From contig PCBK01000194.1 of the NCBI GenBank assembly GCA_002731275.1, positions 38,896 to 102,895 on the forward strand: 64,000 nucleotides of DNA, written 5' to 3'. A program made the position numbers and the translations under genes. Of this stretch, positions 35,001-42,900 are shown piece after piece. The notes beneath the pieces were generated by a model, which was not told the origin of the DNA, searched no databases, and saw nothing but the letters and a program-made list of their open reading frames with translations. The stretch comes from Deltaproteobacteria bacterium (GTDB taxonomy: Bacteria > Myxococcota_C > UBA6777). Numbering within the stretch: position 1 is the stretch's first letter; each line of letters begins with the position of its first letter.

Positions 35001-37194
35001 CCAAGATCAAGATATCGAGCAACTTATCTTCGCGCTGCTTGGCCTGAAAGAGGAGCAAACCAAAGAGCGCTCCAATGTCCAACCTCTGCTTCAAACACTC
35101 TTACCAGAAGCTGCTGGACTCCCCCTGTTCGCCAAGACGTACATTCAGGCGTTGATAGACGAACAACAACTCATCTACAAAAAAAACCACTGGCAACCCT
35201 CGGAAACATTTAAAGCGGCGCCCCCACGAAACATGGAAGAGGTCGTCTTCGAGCGCGTTGAAAAACTCCCAGAGACAGTCCGAAGCACTCTTCAAATGGC
35301 CGCTGTCATTGGTCAGGACTTTGGCTTCAAACTCTTGCAACAGCTCACAGGGCTTCCCGCAGACACACTCCTCGACGTCGTCGATAAGGCCATTCATGCT
35401 CGTGTTATCAAGAGTGTACAAGGCCGCTCCTCCGAGGACGCTTACACCTTCGAGTCGGGAAATATCGCGGTCCAATTGTACACAGCGCTCTCTCCAGAGG
35501 AGCGACAAACCATCCACCATACGATTGGAACCCTCTTAGAACAGGAGACTGCGCCGCCTTTATCACAGCTCGCTTATCACTTTGGACAAAGTGACGATCT
35601 CGAAAGAGCTGTCTTGTACACACAACAAGCAGGCGAAGCAGCACTTAAAGAAAAAGACTACACCTCAGCGATCGCACATTTCCAAGCAGGATTTCGACAA
35701 CTCCCAGCAGGGACACAGCAACGCAACCTCCGCATCTGGTTCCGTAAAAAGCTGGCCCATGCCCACTTCGAGAATGGCGATACAGACGAAGCAATCGACC
35801 ACTACCAGCAGCTACTCAAGCTGATCGACTCTCCAACTGAACAGACCGAAACTTACAGGATGTTAGGGGAATGCTACTTCCGAAAGGGACAACTCGACGA
35901 AGGCGTCACCCATATACAGCACGCTTTGGAGTTGCTTGGTGACAAGCTCCCAACAGGCAAGTTTTCACTTAAGTGGCGCTCAGGGTGGGAGTCTTTGGTC
36001 CGAGGATGGGGAAGCAAGCAAGACACAGATGATCCCGAAAAACTTCGAACACGTGCACGTTTGCATGTGTCGTTGCTGGAGCGACTGTACTGGTCCGATG
36101 GGGAGCGCTTTGACACACACGCGTTTGCGTATCTCCAGCTCGCCAATAAGCTCGACGACCCAAGTATGAAGCTCGACGCAGAAGCCATCCAGCTGACGAG
36201 AACAGAGTATATCAACCACCCGGCAAAGCTCGCCCAGCTAGAAACAAAGCTACAGGGCGATGCTGCCGCGATACACGATCTGAAAGCGCTCACGAGGCTC
36301 CATACACAAGTTGGGATCGCGTCCTTTTGCTACAGCGATATCACCAAAACACTACGCTCCCTCCAACTCGCTCTGCAACTCGCAAATCAACAAGGCGATC
36401 GCGAGCTCCTCTGTCGCTCGCTACACACGTGGGCGTGGTTTCGGGTCTTTTTAAGCCAATGGGACGACGCCCTCCAAGACTTCAGTTACATCTCAACACT
36501 CTCTCAAGAGCTCGATAACCCTGTCTACCAGACCTCCGCACTTTGTGGACTCGCGCTGACCTCCTTTATGAAGGGAGAATCACAACAAGCACGTGAATAC
36601 GCACAATCCGCGCTCACAAAAGCACGCGCACAGAGCTTGCAGAGATGGGAGTTGATCGCATTACACATATCTGCAGCCGATGCGTTCTTCCAAAGACAAT
36701 TCAAGAAAGCCTCCAGACTTTTCGAAGAGGCCATTGAGCTGACCCTCTCCCAACACCTTTTTTCAGGCTTCACCCATCTGCTGTTTTTCAACCACATGGA
36801 GTCACTGCTTTGGCAGCTCGACACAAAGAGCGGTTCAGAAGCAGAGATCATACAACAACTCAAACGCAACCAAAAGCTGAGTAAGCAATATCTCCACGAG
36901 TTTCCCATCTTCCAAGGTTTTATACACGTACTACAGGGCACATTGTACGCGCGACAAAATCGTATCAAGTATGCGCAAAAGTCATTTCAACTTGCGCTTG
37001 AGACAAGAAACGCGTTGAAGAAACACTACTTCTCTGGATGGATGATGCAGCGCGTAGCCATCGAGCTTTCGCACCTGAAAGACAATCCAAACATCATCCA
37101 AACCTTGCTCGACAAATCGCTCGAAACGCTCAGCCACACACAAGCCACCCAACTCATCGAATGGCATCATTGGGTACGCCAACAGATCCTTTGA
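32080..37194 (+). CDS. Ser/Thr protein kinase - AAA ATPase - TPR protein with a long insert in the ATPase domain
   Basis: About 1704 residues. The start is one of two ATGs at 32080/32083; upstream frame is excluded by the promoter. The kinase domain (about 20-300) is complete: GSGGVGSVFQ, K50 in VAIKFL, HRDLKPAN near 137, DFGLAK, GTMAYMSPEQ. An AAA/STAND ATPase begins GREQELNWLLEKAE, with Walker A GETGVGKT near 346-353. The likely Walker B LLIENFHDA is near 908, some 560 residues later instead of the usual ~100. The gap is filled by an acidic, Gln/Ser/Pro/Glu-rich disordered insert. The C-terminal ~550 residues hold TPR-like helices (ALKEKDYTSAIAHFQAGFRQLP, GQLDEGVTHIQHALELL). No membrane helix. 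The design resembles large signal-sensing kinases of myxobacteria. Confidence 0.85.
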   Translation: MMSSKPSKPKMAKGELLNQRYLLEEKLGSGGVGSVFQALDTQLDHVVAIKFLRPELSTDERQRHRFLREFRAISRLNHPNCLKVFDEGSDRGLYYFVMEHIRGGDLSDLLEASPYQKLCALFQITAALAYIHSLRIVHRDLKPANILLGQGEHPVPKLADFGLAKIETSNTNAKSAVTKVGEMIGTMAYMSPEQIRGESVDPRTDLYALGCLIYYLWSGQPPFVADDPNNFFEVLCSHLDKQPIPLQERTPEAPLTLQILAQRLLEKSPSDRPQSALEVLQVLQEELETFGPLPQHLIEAIPSEESEAFLFSPPLIGREQELNWLLEKAETILNNQDPAPPIIVISGETGVGKTHLLDTLRTHFSEKGIHIINAWARQDAVQSLSPFEEIEDEINELALALRKHPPSNTTPVLLRQMDSHSSQSLDGVDASLTIPASAGLVLDPSLLAQLTPNNAHEPAAFAPTDASVKAISEHDLDLIESEAIPSQSPSVVVQSSFDQHQTSAEDSIPAGKTLLTDESNLLTEQLKQQLATATTQSNDSFSSLAAVAPTANYEIIPPSSKLLSKDELTSTTQDLTDKLDPPKEQHASIAKSLDPGKTIPSNFQLDLNDLDLHPSLAEKQESAQEAISSSEEEPVSKQEETLEPEETLESEEKQAATSPEQEESASFDVSQSTQNLMGELSSTLGQIDSILASLKHPNASSETEEVTDTAPPSSQATSAQEMQAVSLEDLEAVAPELLEEVVETAEDALPQEVSASQQDLPPVDPLSPTQTLPPSNISALQTPPSNEELESLIHARTDRLALDDIAELQPSAPPKVVIHPAHIDEWGEDPAMLPTNTLSPELLAQLNSSVEIDIEQLNKQEQYTQRAHASTEDAVSIDPKPVGFTTSQIQRATLLSRRLGFIASKIYSALLIENFHDASPGAFAYLNNILNALPQDSPSQPCIVLTVKPGESRQKLEQILNKHHTYAILDLQRLQDQDIEQLIFALLGLKEEQTKERSNVQPLLQTLLPEAAGLPLFAKTYIQALIDEQQLIYKKNHWQPSETFKAAPPRNMEEVVFERVEKLPETVRSTLQMAAVIGQDFGFKLLQQLTGLPADTLLDVVDKAIHARVIKSVQGRSSEDAYTFESGNIAVQLYTALSPEERQTIHHTIGTLLEQETAPPLSQLAYHFGQSDDLERAVLYTQQAGEAALKEKDYTSAIAHFQAGFRQLPAGTQQRNLRIWFRKKLAHAHFENGDTDEAIDHYQQLLKLIDSPTEQTETYRMLGECYFRKGQLDEGVTHIQHALELLGDKLPTGKFSLKWRSGWESLVRGWGSKQDTDDPEKLRTRARLHVSLLERLYWSDGERFDTHAFAYLQLANKLDDPSMKLDAEAIQLTRTEYINHPAKLAQLETKLQGDAAAIHDLKALTRLHTQVGIASFCYSDITKTLRSLQLALQLANQQGDRELLCRSLHTWAWFRVFLSQWDDALQDFSYISTLSQELDNPVYQTSALCGLALTSFMKGESQQAREYAQSALTKARAQSLQRWELIALHISAADAFFQRQFKKASRLFEEAIELTLSQHLFSGFTHLLFFNHMESLLWQLDTKSGSEAEIIQQLKRNQKLSKQYLHEFPIFQGFIHVLQGTLYARQNRIKYAQKSFQLALETRNALKKHYFSGWMMQRVAIELSHLKDNPNIIQTLLDKSLETLSHTQATQLIEWHHWVRQQIL

Positions 37195-37244
37195 CCTCCC
37201 CCAACTAATCGACTTCATCAAAAAGCTCTCCAGCAACAAAGCCT

Positions 37245-37272
37245 TTCACAACAGGTCTATCAGTGCTACAGT
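37245..37272 (+). promoter_or_regulatory. Probable sigma-70 promoter of the WD40 lipoprotein gene
   Basis: TTCACA, 16-base spacer, TACAGT. Start near 37279. A small inverted repeat TTGCC-AA-GGCAA (37313-37324) lies in the leader. Confidence 0.55.
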
Positions 37273-37359
37273 TAAAGGGTGGCATACAACACAAAGATGT
37301 ACCCTGCTATGTTTGCCAAGGCAACACCTGATTGTCCTCAACTGTATGTGGAGTCAAGG

Positions 37360-40300
37360 ATGACAATGTATCGTATATTCAAAAGTATTATCACAAAAAT
37401 GTCTTCAACTTTTCAACTCTGTTTGTGGGCTGGACTCTTCCTGACAGCCTCACTCTTTTCTCCATTAACAGCCTGTACAGGCACCCCTACCGACACTGAA
37501 AAGGCAACCAATCCAGACGGAGGAGATAACAAAGACGGTGGAACCACCGACAAAAAAGTCGTCCCTCCTGGCTGTGAAGCCAAAAAAGGTTGTTGTCTAT
37601 CCGCCAAAATCCTTCAGCAATGGACTTCACATGGGATCAGCAACTACAACTCGTACAGAAATACGTGGAGTAGTATCGCCCTAAGTCCAGATGGAAAGTA
37701 CCTGGTTTCAGGCACCGCAGACGGCAGAGAGGTTTGGGTGTGGCAAACAGAGGGTATGAAACTCCACAAGGTCATGGGAGGCTCTGGTGGGCACACCCAA
37801 GGTGTCCGCGCAGTCTCGATTAACAAACAAGGAACGTGGGTCGCGTCTGGCTCCTATGACGATCATCTCGTCATCTGGAATATCGACACAGGTACACAAC
37901 GCTCACGTACAAAATACAACGGTGACATCTACGCGGTCGCGTTCAATCCCGGTGGAAGCCTCGTCGCTTTTGGAGGTTCGGGGCGTGAGGTCCGTATTAT
38001 CAACGCGGCCACAGGGAAAGCCGTCCACACACTCAAAGGGCACAGCTCCAACGTCCAATCACTCGCGTGGAGTCCTGACGGCAAGATGCTCCTCTCAGGT
38101 TCGAGAGATAAAACAGCCCGCATGTGGGATGTGACAGAGGGTAAAGAGCTCTACCAATTCAAAGGAAACGGAAGCTACGTACAAGGTGTCGCGTTCAGTC
38201 CAGATGGAAAAAAGATCGCAACCGCCGGCGAAGATCGAAAAGGTAGAATTTACGAAGTAGAGACACAAAAAGAACTGCACAATGTCGATTTGGGTGAACG
38301 CGGGCGTTCTGTCTCATTCAGCCCAGATGGAAAAGAAGTCGCTTTTGGTGTCAACAACAGCAAGATCGTCGTCTACAAAGTAGAAGATGCCTCAAAAATC
38401 CGCGAAGTCACAGGCCACTCGTCATCGATCAACTACGTCGAATATGCCCAAGACGGGAAAAGCCTTTACTCCTCCGCAAGCGATGAGACGATCCGTGTCT
38501 GGAATACGAGCGACGGTAGCAACAAGCAAGTCCTCTCCATCCGCAACAACCGCTCACAATACTTCGCGATCAGCCCCAACCAAAAGTACATCGTGCTCGG
38601 AACAGGCGATGACATCAACATGTACGTTTGGGATATCCAGAAGAAAGACATCATTCACGTTCTCTCTGGACACAAAGGCGGTATCCTCGCGTTGGCCTTT
38701 GCGCCAGACAACAAGACGTTGATCTCAGCCTCCCGCGATGCGACCATCAAGTTCTGGGATGTGGAAGAAGGCAAAGAGACCAAAACCCTCACAGGACACA
38801 GTGTGAGTGTCACCTCCCTCGCGCTCGATAAAACAGGTAAAATCCTTGTGAGTGGATCGTATGATCAAACCGTGAGGATTTGGGATGTCGCGAGTGGAAA
38901 GTCGACCAAAACCCTCACAGGACACAAAGGCTTCGTGAACGACGTCGCCATCAGCGCAGACGGAAAATGGATTCTTTCAGGCTCTGACGATGGAACAGGC
39001 CGCATCTGGGACGCATCTGGTGCCGCAAAAGCAACCCTCACAGGACATGTCGCCGGTGTCACAGCGGTCGCATTTAGTCCAGATGGCAAAACCGTCGCGA
39101 CAGGTTCAAGAGACCAAAGCGCGAAACTCTGGCAACGTGACAGTGGTGCGCTCTCGTTCACATTTAAAGGAAGCTCAAGCAACGGTTACCAAGTGTCAAG
39201 TATGGCCTTCTCTCCAAAGGGAGATCTATTGGCCGTTGGCTCAAGCGACTCATCCATCCGATTGTGGGCGCTCAAAGATGGTAAGGTAAAATACTCGATC
39301 AGCGGTCACGGCGGACATGTCAACCAACTCACTTACCACCCCGATGGAAAGACCATTATCACAGGGGCCTGGGATAAACTCGTACGTTTTTGGTTGACAG
39401 ATGTTGGTGATAGCTTGAAAGCCGAGCTCACAGGACATGAGAAGAAGGTAAAATCCGTCGCAGTCAGTCCAGACGGACAACTCATCGCGACCTCTGGAGA
39501 TGACAAGAACATCAAGCTGTGGGACGCAAACACCTACAAAGTCGTCAAAGAGCTCAAAGGACATACGGACGAAGTCGTTGGTTTGAACTTCAGCCCAGAT
39601 AGCAAACACCTCGTGTCTGCGTCATTCGACAAAACGGCACGTATTTGGGATGTCGCGACAGGCAAACAGGTCTTCGAGTTTAAAGAGCATAAAGATCGCA
39701 TTTACCGGGCGATTTACAGTCCAGATGGTACATGGATTGCAACCGCTTCAGGCGATCAGAGTATCAAGGTGTGGGCTGCAGCAGATGGAAAGGTCAAGTA
39801 CACCTTCGAAGAAGATATCGACAACAACAAAAAAGGACACACAGCCTACGTCACAAGTATCTCCTTTAGTCCGGACGGCAAACTCCTCGCCTCTGGTGCC
39901 TACGACAAAAAAATCATCGTCTGGGATCTCGAAAAGGGAGAGTACAGTTTCGAGCTCAAAGGCCACTCAGGTGGAGTCAGTATGGTGGCCTTCCACCCAA
40001 CAGGAGGAGGATTGCTCTCCGTCTCCTTCGACAAAAGCATCAGACTTTGGAGCATCAAGGACAAACGACAAACCAAATCCATCAGTAACGCTCACACACA
40101 AGGGATCGTCGGTCTCGCATACAGCCCAGACGGGAGCTTGTTTGCGACGACTTCGTACGACAACAGCGTGAAGGTCTGGAACAACAACCTGACCCTACGC
40201 CAACCTCTCGAAGGGCACACCGGTCCAGTCATTGACGTCGTCTTTAGTCCTGATGGAGAGTCCATCGTCACCTCTTCTGAGGATAAAACAGCGAGAGTGT

Positions 40301-41193
40301 GGGGTATCCAAGAAGCGCTCACAGATGTGTATAGCAAAAACAAGACAGGCGTCACCGCCGTCGCGTTTAGTCCTGATGGCAAGTTTGTCGCGACTGGTTC
40401 GTTTGATAAGAGCATCAAGACGTGGAACACAGTCGGCAGCAAGAGCAAAGAAGTTAAAAAGATGAGCGACTCAACAGACGTCCGCTCCATCGCTTACAAC
40501 GCAGATGGTACGCAGCTCGTCGCGGCGTATAAAAACGCGAACGTCCGCTTGTGGGATGTCGCCTCTGGGAAGATCGCCAAAAACCTGGAAGGACACACTG
40601 AGCCCGTAAATATCGTCGCTTTTAGCCCTGATGGAAAGATCTTGGCTTCCGGCTCTGATGATAAATCGGTGCGGTTGTGGGACGAGAAAAACCAACTGTT
40701 GGATCTACTACGTGGACACGAAGACGCAGTCATCGCGCTCAGCTTCTCAGCCGACAATAAGTCTGTTGCGTCCGGGTCGAAAGATGGTTTTGTGTTTGTC
40801 TGGGGTGTCAGTGATGGCGCGCAAAAACAAAAATGGAAGGCACATGATGGTCCCATCAACGCCCTCGCGTATAGCCAAGATGGAAAGTTCTTGATGTCGG
40901 CATCTTCGGATAATAAGCTGCAGATTTGGAGCACCACAGGCTACAAGAAACACAAAGAGTTGTGTTTTCCAGCCTCTATCATACGACTGAAGACCAACCC
41001 GAAAAACAACCTGGTCGCAGGCGCGTTTAGTGATGGAAGTATCAGAATCTGGGACAGCACAGACTTTTCACTCAAGCGCACATTGCAACCCAAAAAGCAT
41101 AAAGTGGCAGGACTCGCCTGGGGTCCGGAAGGCAAAATGCTGCTCGCAGGCAACGCAAATGGGAACACATTTATCTGGGAAATCCTCCCCTGA
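37360..41193 (+). CDS. Lipoprotein with 28 WD40 repeats
   Basis: 1277 residues from the ATG at 37360 (GGAG six bases upstream). The signal peptide ends in the lipobox LTAC and is followed by a flexible Asp/Gly/Lys-rich linker (NPDGGDNKDGG) and a small Cys-containing segment (CEAKKGCC). The rest is an uninterrupted run of WD40 units of the type VAFSPDGKxxATGSxDxxxRIWD. I count 28 from the protein text, which equals four seven-bladed propellers. A propeller array on the outer or inner membrane surface would serve as a large protein-binding platform. It follows the kinase gene by 165 bases with its own promoter. ATG 37399 is a weaker alternative start. Confidence 0.88.
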   Translation: MTMYRIFKSIITKMSSTFQLCLWAGLFLTASLFSPLTACTGTPTDTEKATNPDGGDNKDGGTTDKKVVPPGCEAKKGCCLSAKILQQWTSHGISNYNSYRNTWSSIALSPDGKYLVSGTADGREVWVWQTEGMKLHKVMGGSGGHTQGVRAVSINKQGTWVASGSYDDHLVIWNIDTGTQRSRTKYNGDIYAVAFNPGGSLVAFGGSGREVRIINAATGKAVHTLKGHSSNVQSLAWSPDGKMLLSGSRDKTARMWDVTEGKELYQFKGNGSYVQGVAFSPDGKKIATAGEDRKGRIYEVETQKELHNVDLGERGRSVSFSPDGKEVAFGVNNSKIVVYKVEDASKIREVTGHSSSINYVEYAQDGKSLYSSASDETIRVWNTSDGSNKQVLSIRNNRSQYFAISPNQKYIVLGTGDDINMYVWDIQKKDIIHVLSGHKGGILALAFAPDNKTLISASRDATIKFWDVEEGKETKTLTGHSVSVTSLALDKTGKILVSGSYDQTVRIWDVASGKSTKTLTGHKGFVNDVAISADGKWILSGSDDGTGRIWDASGAAKATLTGHVAGVTAVAFSPDGKTVATGSRDQSAKLWQRDSGALSFTFKGSSSNGYQVSSMAFSPKGDLLAVGSSDSSIRLWALKDGKVKYSISGHGGHVNQLTYHPDGKTIITGAWDKLVRFWLTDVGDSLKAELTGHEKKVKSVAVSPDGQLIATSGDDKNIKLWDANTYKVVKELKGHTDEVVGLNFSPDSKHLVSASFDKTARIWDVATGKQVFEFKEHKDRIYRAIYSPDGTWIATASGDQSIKVWAAADGKVKYTFEEDIDNNKKGHTAYVTSISFSPDGKLLASGAYDKKIIVWDLEKGEYSFELKGHSGGVSMVAFHPTGGGLLSVSFDKSIRLWSIKDKRQTKSISNAHTQGIVGLAYSPDGSLFATTSYDNSVKVWNNNLTLRQPLEGHTGPVIDVVFSPDGESIVTSSEDKTARVWGIQEALTDVYSKNKTGVTAVAFSPDGKFVATGSFDKSIKTWNTVGSKSKEVKKMSDSTDVRSIAYNADGTQLVAAYKNANVRLWDVASGKIAKNLEGHTEPVNIVAFSPDGKILASGSDDKSVRLWDEKNQLLDLLRGHEDAVIALSFSADNKSVASGSKDGFVFVWGVSDGAQKQKWKAHDGPINALAYSQDGKFLMSASSDNKLQIWSTTGYKKHKELCFPASIIRLKTNPKNNLVAGAFSDGSIRIWDSTDFSLKRTLQPKKHKVAGLAWGPEGKMLLAGNANGNTFIWEILP

Positions 41194-41410
41194 ATCCCCC
41201 CTCCTCTCCCAACAGCACTCTCCCCAACAACCAAACACACCGTAGACATCACCCAACCCCCACCCAAGCCCCTTAAAGCGTAGGAAAAAGGCTTTCTTTT
41301 TTCTCGGCTTCTGGGTATACTTTCGAGTATGTCCGCATATCCCAAGTGGATCCAATAAGCTATGTCAACAAGGTTGTGATGATGGCTTCTGGGCGAAGAG
41401 AGAAGCATGG
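41194..41410 (+). other. C-rich, G-poor downstream region (possible Rho-dependent termination)
   Basis: After the WD40 stop the first ~80 bases are strongly C/A-rich with only about four G residues, the kind of sequence that serves as a Rho loading site. Further on, AAAGC and GCTTT flank a 10-base loop and are followed by a six-T run near 41288-41312, a weak hairpin terminator at best. Confidence 0.4.
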
Positions 41411-42757
41411 ATGATTCTTTTTTGCCAGTCCTTCCGCTCATATCCCATCGTTCTGCACTCCATCACAGGAGCACGGTTCGTTTTGAAGAATGTTCAAGCA
41501 AATCCACACACCGCAAATCATGTGTGGCGAGAAAAGTATTCACTCATCGGCATTGGATTGTGTCTCGTATACATATTCCTTTACACAGCTTGCGGAGGGG
41601 ACGACCCCACCAAAAGCAGTAACCGCAAAGTTGAAGCATTCTCCCTGATCGTCGAACAACACACCCTCCCCGACGATCTCGCAAAAGACAACACACTCAC
41701 CGTCAATAGTATCGAAGGCCTCGGAACACTTATCGGTGTCAAGAGCGGCCTCTATATCCTCAACGGAAAAAAATTCAACATTCTCGATCAAGAGCAACCC
41801 ACCGTAGGCATCGAAGCCTGGAAGAGTAAATACCTCGTCATCGCACGTCCAAAGTTCCTGCAAGTCTACGATGGCTCCATCCACCGCCTCAATGTGAATG
41901 AAGAGTTCAGCCAAACAGAGAAAGAAGAAGACAAAACCATCACATCGATCGCCGTCCAAAAAGAGGCGGAGTTGTGGGTGGGGACTAAGAACCAACTGTG
42001 GCTCATCGTCGGCAACGACGTCGCAGGTTTCAACCAGTTTGGTCACGTCGAGCACCTCTCGACGTTTTTGGGCGCAGAAGATCTGCTCGTGAAAGAGCAA
42101 GGTGGTAGTTTCAAATCAATACGCGCAGCGGCTGCTAGTGGCTATGACCTTCGTGACTTCTCCAAATCAGAGCTCTCTCTCACACAACTTGTGCCCTCTT
42201 TTGGAGGCAAGCTGTGGGGTGTCGCCGCAGAAGGCCTTTACGAATGGCGCAAAGAGGAAGACAAGTCCGCATGGTGGGCTTACCAATTGGTCACAGAGGA
42301 AGGTCAGGATGCCGCTAAGGTCGAATACATTGCCCAGTCGTCTCTCGATGGGACGTTGTGGGTCGTGACCAAGGACAAGATTTTTCAGATTGGACTTGAA
42401 AGCGCACGCTATGCAGAGCGTCCAAAAGAACTAAAGACGATTATCTCGGCGAGTGCAAGCTACACAGGTGACCTGTGGCTCAACGATGGCACCTCGCTCT
42501 TTCACATCACAGTCAACAAATCGGGTCCAATCACTTACAAGGACCACGTCAAACCTTTCTTTGACAAGAACTGTCTTCGATGTCACGGCGATGTGGGCCC
42601 AGGACGCCCCATTAACAGTTACGAGTTGACCAAAACGTATATCCAGGATTCGATCAAAGCGATCGAAAACGAATCGATGCCAGCGGATAAAAAACCCCTC
42701 GTCGGCGGTGATATCTCGCTCCTTAAGAAATGGGTAGAGGAAGGCCTCAAGCCCTAA
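41411..42757 (+). CDS. Propeller-type lipoprotein with C-terminal cytochrome c motif
   Basis: 448 residues as drawn. The hydrophobic SLIGIGLCLVYIFLYTACGG with a TACGG lipobox lies about 50 residues in, so the true start may be a GTG shortly before it. The middle ~300 residues have beta-propeller-like repeats (LGTLIGVKSGLYILNGKKF, AELWVGTKNQLWLIVGND, GGKLWGVAAEGLYEWRKEE, DGTLWVVTKDKIFQIG), as in two-component-regulator propellers. The C-terminal ~80 residues contain NCLRCHGDVGPG (CxxCH at about 388-392) and MPADKKPLVGGDISLLKKWVEEG, the pattern of planctomycete-type cytochrome c domains. It heads the secreted cytochrome/DUF1501 set. Confidence 0.72.
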   Translation: MILFCQSFRSYPIVLHSITGARFVLKNVQANPHTANHVWREKYSLIGIGLCLVYIFLYTACGGDDPTKSSNRKVEAFSLIVEQHTLPDDLAKDNTLTVNSIEGLGTLIGVKSGLYILNGKKFNILDQEQPTVGIEAWKSKYLVIARPKFLQVYDGSIHRLNVNEEFSQTEKEEDKTITSIAVQKEAELWVGTKNQLWLIVGNDVAGFNQFGHVEHLSTFLGAEDLLVKEQGGSFKSIRAAAASGYDLRDFSKSELSLTQLVPSFGGKLWGVAAEGLYEWRKEEDKSAWWAYQLVTEEGQDAAKVEYIAQSSLDGTLWVVTKDKIFQIGLESARYAERPKELKTIISASASYTGDLWLNDGTSLFHITVNKSGPITYKDHVKPFFDKNCLRCHGDVGPGRPINSYELTKTYIQDSIKAIENESMPADKKPLVGGDISLLKKWVEEGLKP

Positions 42758-42844
42758 GCATCGAACCCTGGACCACAGATTGTACATTTTTTATTCCGTG
42801 AGCGCGCAGTGCAGCGATATTCGAGCCCGAGAGGGCCAAGGCAC

Positions 42845-42863
42845 CCTTGCAATGGATGCAAGG
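42845..42863 (+). promoter_or_regulatory. Perfect hairpin upstream of the DUF1549-like gene
   Basis: CCTTGCA, 5-base loop ATGGA, TGCAAGG, ending 37 bases before the start at 42901. It could be an mRNA-processing or operator element. Confidence 0.4.
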
Positions 42864-42900
42864 ATTGGTTGGATCCGTTCCACCGAAAGGAGAAAAGAGT

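Noticed and set aside
37360..41193. DNA-level tandem repeat array
   Set aside because: Repetition is at the protein level (WD40 units) with diverged DNA; there is no satellite repeat.
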